From: Akkermansia sp.
Lineage (GTDB): Bacteria; Verrucomicrobiota; Verrucomicrobiia; Verrucomicrobiales; Akkermansiaceae
NCBI GenBank assembly: GCA_030523775.1
Contig: JAUNHW010000020.1
Span: forward strand, 1 to 36,378
Direction of reading: 5' to 3'
Length of the DNA stretch: 36,378 nucleotides
Part shown: piece after piece, positions 9,430 to 16,638 of the stretch
Position numbering within the stretch: position 1 is the first letter of the stretch
Layout: each line of letters starts with the position of its first letter
The notes under the pieces: generated by a model
What the model saw: only the letters and a program-made list of their open reading frames with translations
The model's database searches: none
What the model was told of the DNA's origin: nothing
Made by a program: the position numbers and the translations under genes

Positions 9430-10866
9430 ATGCCCCTCCCCTTCCCCATCAGCCTGGCATTGGCCGCGCCATCTATCGCCGCGTGCATCGGCTGGGTGGC
9501 GCTGGCCCTGCACGTGGCGGGCATCCTGCTGGCGCTGCACTCCCTGCTGCGCACACGCTCGCCGCAGGGAACCATGGCGTGGATACTGGGGCTGGTCACC
9601 TTCCCCTACATTGCCATCCCCCTGTACCTGGCGCTCGGCGTGGCGCGCATCCGCCGCCACACGGAACAGGAAATGGCAGATTGCGGCGCAGAGCGCCTGC
9701 AACCCATGCTGGCACCACACAGGGTGGAGGGCGGCATCATCAGCCGCACGCTGGAACGCTGCAGCGGGTACCCGCTCTGCAGCGGCAACAGCATCAGCCT
9801 GCTGCGGGACGGCGAGGACACCTACCCGGTACTGGAGCAAGCCGTACGCGAGGCGCGCAGCTTCATCATGGTGGAGTTCTTCATCATCCGTAACGACCGC
9901 GTGGGCTCCGCCCTGCGCAAGCTGCTGGAAGCGCGGGCACGGGACGGGCTTGCCGTCTATGTCATCTACGATGAGCTCGGCTCCCACAAGCTGCCGAACG
10001 GATACCTGCGGCGGCTGCGCCGGGCGGGGGTGAAAGTGGCCTCCTTCAACGGGCGCCGCTTCTGGTGGAGCTCCTTCCTGCGCATCAACTACCGCAACCA
10101 CCGCAAACTGGTGGTCATTGACGGCGAGCTCGCCTACCTGGGCAGCCTGAACGTGGGGCAGGAATACTCACGCCGCAACTCCTGGAGAGACACCTTCCTG
10201 AGCCTCCGCGGCCCCGCCGTGGTGGAAACCATGCAGAGTTTCCTGCGCGATTGGTACCGCGCCACCGGGGAAAACATCAGCCCGGGGCTTCCCGTGCATG
10301 CGGAGCCGGCGGGCACGGAGTGCTGCCAGCTCATCCCCTCCGGGCCGGACGACGGCGGCACAAGCTATTGGCACCTGGCTGTGCAGGAGCTCGCCGCGCA
10401 CGCAAGAAAGCGGCTGTGGCTGGCCACGCCGTACTTCACACCCACGGAAGCCGTGTACGCCGCCCTGCAGGGAGCCGCGCTGCGCGGGGTGGATGTGCGC
10501 ATTCTGGTGCCGCAGAAGAGCGACAACCGTATGGCAAACCTGGCCCTGCTCACCTATCAGCGCGGGCTGATTTCGCGCGGCGTGAAAATGCTGGGCTATA
10601 CGCCCGGCGTGCTGCATGAAAAGGTGGCGGTCATGGATGACATGACCAGCACCGTGGGCAGCGCCAACCTGGATGAGCGCTCCCTGCGGCTCAACTTTGA
10701 GCTCACGCTGTTCATGGAGGGGCGCGAAATGAACGAACGCGTGGCAGCCATGCTGGAGGAGGACATGCGCCACTCCACCCCGCTGGCGGCGGATGCCTGG
10801 GAACGCGCAGGCTGGCCCGTGCGCCTGGGTGCGCGCATCTGCCGCCTGCTCTCCCCCGTGCTGTAA
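9430..10866 (+). CDS. cls: Cardiolipin synthase, phospholipase D superfamily
   Basis: The enzyme condenses two phosphatidylglycerols (or a related donor) into cardiolipin at the inner membrane. The 478-residue protein starts with two membrane helices (about 6-30 and 40-60, TMAWILGLVTFPYIAIPLYLAL), as in ClsA-type synthases. Two HKD motifs follow: H224-R-K226-L-V-V-I-D231 in NYRNHRKLVVIDGELAYLGS, and H396-E-K398-V-A-V-M-D403 in LHEKVAVMDD, which is followed by GSANLDERS. TPYFTPTEAV between them is also typical. It begins 3 nt after the AsmA-like gene, implying translational coupling. The stop codon lies inside a 9-bp target duplication (10860-10868) of a MITE-like insertion, yet the reading frame is intact because the duplication restores it. 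Confidence 0.93.
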   Translation: MPLPFPISLALAAPSIAACIGWVALALHVAGILLALHSLLRTRSPQGTMAWILGLVTFPYIAIPLYLALGVARIRRHTEQEMADCGAERLQPMLAPHRVEGGIISRTLERCSGYPLCSGNSISLLRDGEDTYPVLEQAVREARSFIMVEFFIIRNDRVGSALRKLLEARARDGLAVYVIYDELGSHKLPNGYLRRLRRAGVKVASFNGRRFWWSSFLRINYRNHRKLVVIDGELAYLGSLNVGQEYSRRNSWRDTFLSLRGPAVVETMQSFLRDWYRATGENISPGLPVHAEPAGTECCQLIPSGPDDGGTSYWHLAVQELAAHARKRLWLATPYFTPTEAVYAALQGAALRGVDVRILVPQKSDNRMANLALLTYQRGLISRGVKMLGYTPGVLHEKVAVMDDMTSTVGSANLDERSLRLNFELTLFMEGREMNERVAAMLEEDMRHSTPLAADAWERAGWPVRLGARICRLLSPVL

Positions 10867-10905
10867 CGCACATGTGGCCCAATGATTTTTGCGGGCGCAC
10901 AAATT

Positions 10906-10959
10906 TAATTTACAATCTACAATTTACAACTTGTGAAATTTGCGCGCGCTTCGCGCGCG
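10906..10959 (+). repeat. Heptad array plus GC hairpin, module 1
   Basis: Five 7-bp units TAATTTA CAATCTA CAATTTA CAACTTG TGAAATT (10906-10940) are followed by the hairpin CGCGCGC-TTC-GCGCGCG (10943-10949 and 10953-10959). It lies just inside the left end of the MITE-like element. Confidence 0.8.
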
Positions 10960-11078
10960 TTCCATACAATACCCCGCATGCGCGGGGCAAACGCAAGCGT
11001 GGGAATGCAGCCCACGTATATATCGCAGGCTACTTTTCATGACGGTGCGTTGTGTTGCGCGCGAGCGCTTGGTTGCCT

Positions 11079-11128
11079 CACGCGCTAAGCGCGTGCTAAC
11101 TCACTCCTAATCCTAATCTTAATTAATT
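11079..11128 (-). repeat. GC hairpin plus hexad array, module 2
   Basis: The hairpin CACGCGC-TAA-GCGCGTG (11079-11095, 7-bp perfect stem, 3-nt loop) is followed after CTAACTCAC by TCCTAA TCCTAA TCTTAA TTAATT (11105-11128), a 6-bp period. It faces module 1 within the MITE-like element. The preceding GGTTGCCTC is shared with module 3. Confidence 0.75.
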
Positions 11129-11223
11129 GCCTCAATGCCTTGTAAAATCAAAACGCAACCATTGGGACACATGTGGCTGTAACGCTTTTCCTACCAGATT
11201 AGGCTGTACAAAAAGGCGGGGTT

Positions 11224-12735
11224 GTGCTTCAATGCGCGGCCGTGAGCACGGGTGACGGCAGAGACGGCAAGATTCGCTCCGTCCTATTCAAGGGAGAGCT
11301 CGGCGGCAAGCTGGCCGGGCTCAGCCTGCCGCGCCAGATTGTCACCATTGCCCTGTGGCCGCTGCTGGAGCAAATCATGGGCTTCATCTGCTCCTGCAAC
11401 ACGGTCATCCTCTCCAACAACCTGGGCACCACGCAGGAGCAGACCACGCAGATTGCCTCCGGCATAGGCGTAACCTCATACGTGATGTGGCTGGGTTTCC
11501 TGATGCAGGGCTCCGTGGCCATGGGCGCCACGGCCATTGTGAGCCGCATGACCGGCGCGCGCAAGTTCGGGGAGGCCAACTTTGCCGCCAACCAGGCGGC
11601 CTCCATGGGGCTGCTGGCGGGCATTGTCTCCGCGTTCCTCATGTTCTTTACCACGGACTACCTGGTCATCAACTTCCTGAACCTCGCGGGGTACGCGCAG
11701 GAAGTGGCGCTGCGCTTCATGCACATCGGCTGCTGGGTGGCCATCTTCTCCGGTGTCATCTTTGCTGTGAACGCGGCCCTGCGCGGCGCGGGCGACACGC
11801 GCACGCCGTTCCTCTTCATGCTGTCAATGAACGGCTTGCAGGTGCTTCTCAGCCTGGTGCTCATCAAATGCTTCGGCATGAACATAGAGGGGCTGGCGTG
11901 GGGCATGATGCTGGCAATGGCGATCACGGCGGCGTTCCTGGTGGGGCTGCTGGTGCGGCGCACGCTGCGCATCAAGCGCAGCATGGGTGCGTGCACGGAC
12001 CTGGATGCGTACGCCCGCTCCGTGAGCAGCACCTTCGTGCCGCCCATCTTCCTGCGGCTTCACTCCCTGTTCCCGCGCTGGAGCATGATCTACCGCATCG
12101 TCTGCATCGGCTTCCCGCAAGCGGTGGAGGTGTGCGGCGTGTGGCTGGTGCAAATCTACGTGATGCGCATCATCTCCTCCCTGGGGGATGCCAGCGTGGG
12201 CGCGCACAACATCGCCATCCGCATCGAATCCCTGAGCTTCCTGCCCGGCTTTGCCATCGGCATTGCCAGCGCCACCCTGGTGGGGCAGTACCTGGGCGCG
12301 CGCAACCCGCGCAAGGCCGTGGCCACCGTGTGGAAATGCACCTGGTACGCCCTGCTGTTCATGGGGCTCATGGGCGTGGTGTTCTACGCGTTCCCGGAGC
12401 TGTTCATCTACCCGTTCGCGGCGAACTCGCAGGCGCTGGTGGACACCGCGCGCCCGGTGGTGCAGCTCTTCCTGGTGGCGGAGCCGGTGTACGCCACCAT
12501 GATGCTGTTCAAGACAAGCCTGCGCGGCGCGGGAGACACGCGGCGCGTGATGTACGTAACCTACGGCTGCATGGGCATCTTCCGTTTCGGCGTGCTCTTC
12601 CTCTGGCACGCCTACTGGCCGGAAACCATCTCCCTGGTGGGCATCTGGAGCCTGTTTGTGCTGGACATGGCGGTGGAATCCGCCATTCTCTACCGCCTCT
12701 TCACCGGCATGAAGTGGGCGCGCCGCAAGGTGTAA
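11224..12735 (+). CDS. MATE-family multidrug/toxin exporter
   Basis: This predicted inner-membrane antiporter expels cationic drugs or toxic metabolites using an ion gradient. The 503-residue length and about twelve hydrophobic segments in two similar halves fit the MATE fold. The family signature is present in both halves: NAALRGAGDTRTP near residue 185 and SLRGAGDTRR near 437. LPRQIVTIALWPLLEQIMGF at the N-terminus and GFPQAVEVCG at the start of the second half also fit. Substrate cannot be deduced. The start is uncertain: GTG at 11224, or in-frame GTG at 11242 (residue 7). The coding region begins 40 nt after the right target duplication of the MITE-like element, so the insertion may have altered or supplied its promoter; no convincing -35/-10 pair was found. 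Confidence 0.9.
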   Translation: MLQCAAVSTGDGRDGKIRSVLFKGELGGKLAGLSLPRQIVTIALWPLLEQIMGFICSCNTVILSNNLGTTQEQTTQIASGIGVTSYVMWLGFLMQGSVAMGATAIVSRMTGARKFGEANFAANQAASMGLLAGIVSAFLMFFTTDYLVINFLNLAGYAQEVALRFMHIGCWVAIFSGVIFAVNAALRGAGDTRTPFLFMLSMNGLQVLLSLVLIKCFGMNIEGLAWGMMLAMAITAAFLVGLLVRRTLRIKRSMGACTDLDAYARSVSSTFVPPIFLRLHSLFPRWSMIYRIVCIGFPQAVEVCGVWLVQIYVMRIISSLGDASVGAHNIAIRIESLSFLPGFAIGIASATLVGQYLGARNPRKAVATVWKCTWYALLFMGLMGVVFYAFPELFIYPFAANSQALVDTARPVVQLFLVAEPVYATMMLFKTSLRGAGDTRRVMYVTYGCMGIFRFGVLFLWHAYWPETISLVGIWSLFVLDMAVESAILYRLFTGMKWARRKV

Positions 12736-12768
12736 AAAGGCCGCCCGGCCCCACACGGAGCCGGGCGG
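12734..12768 (-). terminator. Intrinsic terminator for the PA14-like gene
   Basis: On the minus strand a 9-bp stem CCGCCCGGC/GCCGGGCGG (12760-12768 and 12741-12749) is followed by CC and five T residues. The T tract overlaps the stop codon of the convergent MATE gene. On the plus strand the hairpin is followed by AAAC, so it works mainly for the minus-strand gene. Confidence 0.75.
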
Positions 12769-12794
12769 AAACAATTGAGCATGCCCGAACGGCC

Positions 12795-14057
12795 TTAGGG
12801 CACCGCCACCCAAATGGGGGAATCCTCGTTGTACTCCAGGTACTCACCGGAGCTCTCCTTGATGTACTGCGAGGGGATTGTCTGCTTGATGACCTCCTTG
12901 TTGGGAGCGGAGAAATTGGTGCGGAAGAGATCCGGCTTGGCGGGTTTCTCCTTGCCGTTGGTGATATCCTGGATGCAGAGGAAGAAGCCGAAGGCGCCGC
13001 CGGTGTCGCTGATGAGGATTTCGATGGGATAGCTCTTGCCCTCCTCCACCTTGAAGGGGGTGCCGCAGGTGAGGCCGCCGACCTCACGGTTGTAGGTGGG
13101 AAGCTCCTTGTACTCGAAGTACTCGTAGCCGGGGTGGTTTTTCTGCTTGCCTTCACGGATGGCCTGTTTGTACTGCTTGCCCTCCGGGGAATCGTTGCCC
13201 TGAATCTTGCCTTCCGGGAAGCCGGAGGGGATGCGGTAGCCGGATTCCAGCACCAGCTGGTTGTTGAAGCGCACGAGCATGGTCTCATCACACACGGACA
13301 TGAAGCGGAAGGTGCCGCTCTTGGGTGCCTTCACCTTGCCGCGGTAAACGGCGCACCAGTCTGCGGGCTGGCACTTGTCCGCACAGTTGAAGGCCTCCGG
13401 CGCGTACTCCGATTTCACCTGCGGGGCGTAGAAGTTGGAGATGTAGAGCTTGGTGGGAGACTGGTAGTATTTGGCAAGCGCGCCGGGGTTCCAGTTGTTC
13501 TTCATGAAATCATAGATGATTTCCATGCACTTCATCTGGGCGGGCCCGGAGATACCGGTGGGCGAACCCTGGCGGGTTTGCTTGAAATCGTAGAACGTGC
13601 CCACCAGGGCGGAGCCGCCGCCCTTGCCGTCGCCCAATCCGTTGCCGCCGCTGCCCAGGCCGTTGCCCAAGCCGCCAGTGCCCAGGCCCACGCCCAGCTC
13701 CAACCCGGTGCCGTCGGAGGTGTCATCGATGGGCACATCCACCTGCGCCATCTGCACGGGGGCTGCCCCCACCGCCACGATGACGGAGGGCGCCACATCA
13801 TGAGACGGGGAGGACGGCTTGGAGGTGAGGTCCTGCGTGGTGGGTTCCGGCGTGGGAGGGGCATCCTCCGCCGGCGGCGTGTAGGTCATGAACTCCGGGT
13901 CGGACGGACCGGCGATGAGAATGACCGTGAAATACAGGATGAACCCGCCGAGAAACATGAACAGCAAACCCGCGAGCGTGGAGGAAACCTTGTTGCGCGT
14001 GGCCGCCTTCTTCAGCTCGGCCTCCGCCTCTTCCGTCATCTGGATATGAAGTGCCAT
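12795..14057 (-). CDS. Membrane-anchored protein with PA14-like extracytoplasmic domain, function unknown
   Basis: This 420-residue protein has a charged cytoplasmic N-terminus (about 1-26), one membrane helix (about 27-49, TLAGLLFMFLGGFILYFTV) and a Pro/Thr-rich stretch (PPAEDAPPTPEPTT). A glycine-rich linker (about 120-150, GVGLGTGGLGNGLGSGG) and a folded domain follow. In the latter, WCAVYRGKVKAPKSGTFRF-MSVCDETMLVRFNNQLVLESG follows the PA14 pattern (Y-x-G-x-[IV]-x-A-P-x-x-G-x-Y/F-x-F then D-[DE]-x-x-x-[VL]-x-[IF]-[DN]). A binding or adhesive role outside the inner membrane is inferred. The anchor plus Pro-rich stretch recalls TonB, but no TonB C-terminal domain is seen. It is a single gene with its own promoter and terminator. 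The PA14 assignment is by pattern only and moderately sure. Confidence 0.7.
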   Translation of the reverse strand: MALHIQMTEEAEAELKKAATRNKVSSTLAGLLFMFLGGFILYFTVILIAGPSDPEFMTYTPPAEDAPPTPEPTTQDLTSKPSSPSHDVAPSVIVAVGAAPVQMAQVDVPIDDTSDGTGLELGVGLGTGGLGNGLGSGGNGLGDGKGGGSALVGTFYDFKQTRQGSPTGISGPAQMKCMEIIYDFMKNNWNPGALAKYYQSPTKLYISNFYAPQVKSEYAPEAFNCADKCQPADWCAVYRGKVKAPKSGTFRFMSVCDETMLVRFNNQLVLESGYRIPSGFPEGKIQGNDSPEGKQYKQAIREGKQKNHPGYEYFEYKELPTYNREVGGLTCGTPFKVEEGKSYPIEILISDTGGAFGFFLCIQDITNGKEKPAKPDLFRTNFSAPNKEVIKQTIPSQYIKESSGEYLEYNEDSPIWVAVP

Positions 14058-14086
14058 ATGATACGATGTTTGTTCAGATTGTTTCT

Positions 14087-14148
14087 ATCATACGCCGCAC
14101 CGCCTGGCGAGGCAAATTCACGCGCGAAGTGTTACAAAAGGGTTACAA
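14087..14148 (-). promoter_or_regulatory. Promoter and 11-bp-period direct repeat upstream of the PA14-like gene
   Basis: Read on the minus strand: TTGCCT (14115-14110), 17-bp spacer, TATGAT (14092-14087), with a leader of about 24 nt to the ATG at 14057. Sixteen bp upstream of the -35 lie two perfect copies of TTGTAAC (14148-14142 and 14137-14131) spaced 11 bp apart. Two direct half-sites one helical turn apart just upstream of a -35 box is the arrangement used by OmpR/PhoB-type response regulators. The regulator is not identified. Confidence 0.55.
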
Positions 14149-14157
14149 GGGCCGGGA

Positions 14158-14706
14158 CTAGGCCTTTTTGGGGCGCCAGACAAGCAGGGTGAGGCCGTAG
14201 GCGCCAAGCCCGGCAAGCACGCAGGTGACCGCGCAGCCCAGCAGCAGCTCCGCCGCCAGCAGGGGCAGCTCTATGCCCTGCAGTGCGGGCAGCACGGCAT
14301 CCCAGCCATCCACGAGAAGGACGGCGGCATCGTGTATCGTCTCCCAGGTGGTGCGGGAACCGATTCCCATTGCGTTCAGGATGCTGGAACCCACCCACCA
14401 TTGCAGCGGCCAGGCGAACACCTGGTACCCCGGGAAGGAAACCCAGCATGCCGCCACGGAAACCGGTATGTTGCCGCGCCGCCACAGGCTGCAGAGCGCG
14501 GCAAAGATGGTTTGCAGGGGCACGGGGGCAATGGCCCAGGCCACGCCCCAGCCGAGCCCCACGGCCACGCTGCGGCGCTCCCAGAGCCACAGGTGCTCAT
14601 CAAACAGGCGCAGGGGGAGGATGGCGCGCAGGAAACGGTTGGCGGCGCGCTGCTCCCGCAGGTAGGCATCCGCCTTGCGCACCAGGGCGTTGTATGAGAA
14701 TTGCAT
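14158..14706 (-). CDS. DUF2062-domain integral membrane protein
   Basis: This 182-residue protein has two to three hydrophobic segments, with the DUF2062 hallmark region VAWAIAPVPLQTIFAALCSL-WRRGNIPVS (P-x-P-x-Q, then R-x-N-I-P) and a C-terminal helix (AELLLGCAVTCVLAGLGAYG). Function of the family is not established; members often sit beside envelope or glycosyltransferase genes. Here it lies 6 nt after the stop of waaA on the same strand, so the two are probably co-transcribed, hinting at a role in envelope glycolipid assembly, by context only. The N-terminus (about 1-50) is charged and probably cytoplasmic. Confidence 0.82.
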   Translation of the reverse strand: MQFSYNALVRKADAYLREQRAANRFLRAILPLRLFDEHLWLWERRSVAVGLGWGVAWAIAPVPLQTIFAALCSLWRRGNIPVSVAACWVSFPGYQVFAWPLQWWVGSSILNAMGIGSRTTWETIHDAAVLLVDGWDAVLPALQGIELPLLAAELLLGCAVTCVLAGLGAYGLTLLVWRPKKA

Positions 14707-14712
14707 GGCGGG

Positions 14713-16011
14713 CTAATCCTGCGCTGCGGGGATAAGGGATTCCACCAGCTGCACGCTGCGGGCGGTGGCGCCGGAATGCACGCGCAGGGCGGCAAAGGCG
14801 TTCTCCACCTGGCGCATGGTGCCGGGGCTGCGCACCAGCAGGTGGGAGATGTTGAGCGCCAGCTGCTCTTCCATGCAGCGGCAGATGCCGCCGTGGGATT
14901 CCAGCAGGCGCACCAGGTCCGCAAAGTTGGTCATATCCGGCCCGGTGATGACGGGGATGCGCGCGGCTATGGCCTCCACGGGGTTCTGCCCGCCGGCGGC
15001 CAGGAAGCTCTTGCCGATGACCACCACATCCGCCAGCGCGGTCCAGTCGCGGAGCTCGCCCGTGGTGTCCGCCACGTAGCAGGCGTTCTCCGGCACCTTG
15101 TCCGGCAGCTCCCGCTGCGTGCGCAGGATGGGGCGGAATCCGGCGTCCGTAAGGTCGCGCACCACCTCATCGCGCCGCTCCGCGTGGCGGGGGACAATGA
15201 GCGGGAAGGCGCCGGCCTCCCGCGCGGCGTTGGCGATGAGACGCTCCTCCCCGGCGTGTGTGGAGGCCGCCAGCACCACGGGGCGTCCCCGGCGCAGGTA
15301 GTCCAGCAGCATGCGGAATTCATCCCGCGGGGCGGTGGGGGCATCGCCCAGCACATCAAACTTGATGCTTCCGGTAACGTGGATGATGAAGGGGTTGATG
15401 CCGATGCTGGAGAAGCGATGGGCATCCACATCATTCTGCGCGCCCAGGGCGTTCAGGCGCGAGAAGAGAATGCGGGTGACGGGCCGGATGGCGGCGTAGC
15501 GCGCCTCGCTGCGGGGGGAGAGGCGCGCGTTGAGCATGAGCAGCGGAATGCCGCGGCGGTGGCAGGATTCCGCAAAGTTGGGCCACAGCTCCGCCTCGAT
15601 GAGCACCACCGCGCGCGGCGCAAAGCGTTTCAGGCAGCGACCTGGCAGCAGCGGCAGGTCCAGCGGGGCGTAGAGCACGCGCACGTTCGGAATGCCGGCC
15701 TGGCGCGCCACGGCGTGGCCGGTGGCGGTGGAGGTGGCCAGCACCACGGGGCCGTTGTGGCCCTTGTTCCACTCGCGGATGAATTTGAGGGCGATAAAGA
15801 CCTCCCCCACGCTGACGGCGTGGATGTAGATGCCGCCCTTGGGTTCTGCGGAGGCCTTGGTGCGGTAGATGCCGAAACGCTCCGCCAGCCCGGTGCCGAA
15901 TCCGCCGCGGCGGTGCATCTTCACCAGGTAGCCCGGCAGGGACACCAGCAGGAACACCGGGTAGAGCAGGTTGTACACCAGCAGCAGGAGAATGCGGAAG
16001 ACGGCGGTCAT
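14713..16011 (-). CDS. waaA: 3-deoxy-D-manno-octulosonic acid (Kdo) transferase
   Basis: WaaA (KdtA) transfers Kdo from CMP-Kdo onto the lipid A precursor at the inner membrane, starting the lipopolysaccharide core. The 432-residue protein has an N-terminal hydrophobic anchor (about 1-30). GGFGTGLAERFG contains the Glu (E44) expected to be the catalytic base. Conserved GT30 motifs follow: IYIHAVSVGEV, STATG, YAPLDLP, ELWPNF, LNARLSPRS, TGSIKFD, STHAGEE, VPRHAERRD, DTTGEL and GGQNPVEAIA with GPDMTNF. It overlaps rsmD by 4 nt (ATGA) and is followed by the DUF2062 gene. Its presence shows a didermic, LPS-type envelope. Whether it adds one or more Kdo units cannot be seen. Confidence 0.94.
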   Translation of the reverse strand: MTAVFRILLLLVYNLLYPVFLLVSLPGYLVKMHRRGGFGTGLAERFGIYRTKASAEPKGGIYIHAVSVGEVFIALKFIREWNKGHNGPVVLATSTATGHAVARQAGIPNVRVLYAPLDLPLLPGRCLKRFAPRAVVLIEAELWPNFAESCHRRGIPLLMLNARLSPRSEARYAAIRPVTRILFSRLNALGAQNDVDAHRFSSIGINPFIIHVTGSIKFDVLGDAPTAPRDEFRMLLDYLRRGRPVVLAASTHAGEERLIANAAREAGAFPLIVPRHAERRDEVVRDLTDAGFRPILRTQRELPDKVPENACYVADTTGELRDWTALADVVVIGKSFLAAGGQNPVEAIAARIPVITGPDMTNFADLVRLLESHGGICRCMEEQLALNISHLLVRSPGTMRQVENAFAALRVHSGATARSVQLVESLIPAAQD

Positions 16012-16571
16012 GGCTCGGCTTGGTAGAATAGTATCACGTTTTTGCCGTAATGGCGAGTGTCAACCAGCCGCCAGCCGGGAAATTCGCGCGTGCGGGTGTC
16101 GCCCACGCCGTAGCCCTCCTGCGCCTCCGCTATAAAGTAGCCGCCCTCCGCCAGCAGCTCCGCCAGGCGGTCCGTCATCAGCTCCGCTATCATGTCGCGG
16201 TCGCCCGGCGCCTTGCAGTACGGCGGGTCTGCAAAGATGATGTCGTACTTCCCGGTATCCCTCCGCACAAACTGCAGGCAGTCCGCCTGCACCACGCCGC
16301 CGCCGCGCAGGCGGGAGCGCTCCAGGTTGCGGCGCGCGGCATCGCAGGAGGCGCGTGCGGTGTCCACCATGCGCGCGCTCGCGGCGCCGCGGCTCAGCGC
16401 CTCTATGCCCACGGAGCCGGACCCGCAGAAGAGATCCAGCACGCGCGCGCCGGGGATGATGCCGGTGAGGATGTTGAACAGGGCTTCGCGCACGCGGTCC
16501 TGTGTGGGGCGCACCTCCCCCGCCGGCACGAGGATGGGCATTCCCTTGGCGTCTCCGGCAATGATTCTCAC
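16008..16571 (-). CDS. rsmD: 16S rRNA (guanine-966 N2)-methyltransferase
   Basis: RsmD methylates G966 of 16S rRNA in the assembled 30S particle using S-adenosylmethionine. With a GTG start at 16571 the protein is 187 residues. RIIAGDAKG is at the N-terminus as in most homologues, with RPTQDRVREALFNIL, the cofactor motif DLFCGSGSVGIEAL (46-59) and the catalytic DPPY (115-118). A TTG start nine bases upstream (16580) is possible but would fall in the T tract of the preceding terminator. The stop overlaps the waaA start by 4 nt, indicating coupled translation. No good promoter was found between the terminator and rsmD, so read-through or an unrecognised promoter must supply the transcript. Confidence 0.93.
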   Translation of the reverse strand: MRIIAGDAKGMPILVPAGEVRPTQDRVREALFNILTGIIPGARVLDLFCGSGSVGIEALSRGAASARMVDTARASCDAARRNLERSRLRGGGVVQADCLQFVRRDTGKYDIIFADPPYCKAPGDRDMIAELMTDRLAELLAEGGYFIAEAQEGYGVGDTRTREFPGWRLVDTRHYGKNVILFYQAEP

Positions 16572-16578
16572 GGTGGGC

Positions 16579-16617
16579 AAAAAAAGGCGGGAGGCCGCGC
16601 AAGCACGGGCTCCCGCC
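16579..16617 (-). terminator. Intrinsic terminator after the secreted-protein gene
   Basis: On the minus strand an 8-bp stem GGCGGGAG/CTCCCGCC (16610-16617 with 16586-16593) is followed by seven T residues (rc of 16579-16585). It lies 22 nt beyond the stop of the 16639-17406 gene and runs right up to rsmD. Confidence 0.8.
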
Positions 16618-16638
16618 GGATGGGGAAAACGGTAGGCG

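Larger units (their letters stand above)
10869..11175. mobile_element. MITE-like non-coding element with inverted ends and 9-bp target duplication
   Basis: Left end CACATGTGGCCCAATG (10869-10884) and right end CATTGGGACACATGTG (11160-11175) are inverted repeats matching at 15 of 16 positions. The element is flanked exactly by the direct repeat GCTGTAACG (10860-10868 and 11176-11184), a perfect 9-bp target duplication that includes the cls stop codon. No open reading frame of transposase size fits inside 307 bp. The interior has two facing modules of short tandem repeats and GC hairpins (10906-10959 and 11079-11128) and a central block related to 19514-19655. It fills most of the 357-bp gap between cls and the MATE gene. 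The parent transposase is not in the window and its family cannot be named. Confidence 0.82.

Noticed and set aside
12795..14057. TonB-like energy transducer
   Set aside because: Only the anchor and Pro-rich stretch resemble TonB; the C-terminal domain has a PA14-like pattern, and no ExbB/ExbD genes are nearby.
11355..14192. 945-residue plus-strand open frame
   Set aside because: It runs out of frame through the MATE gene and then antisense through the PA14-like gene; composition is Gly/His/Ala-rich without any family motif.
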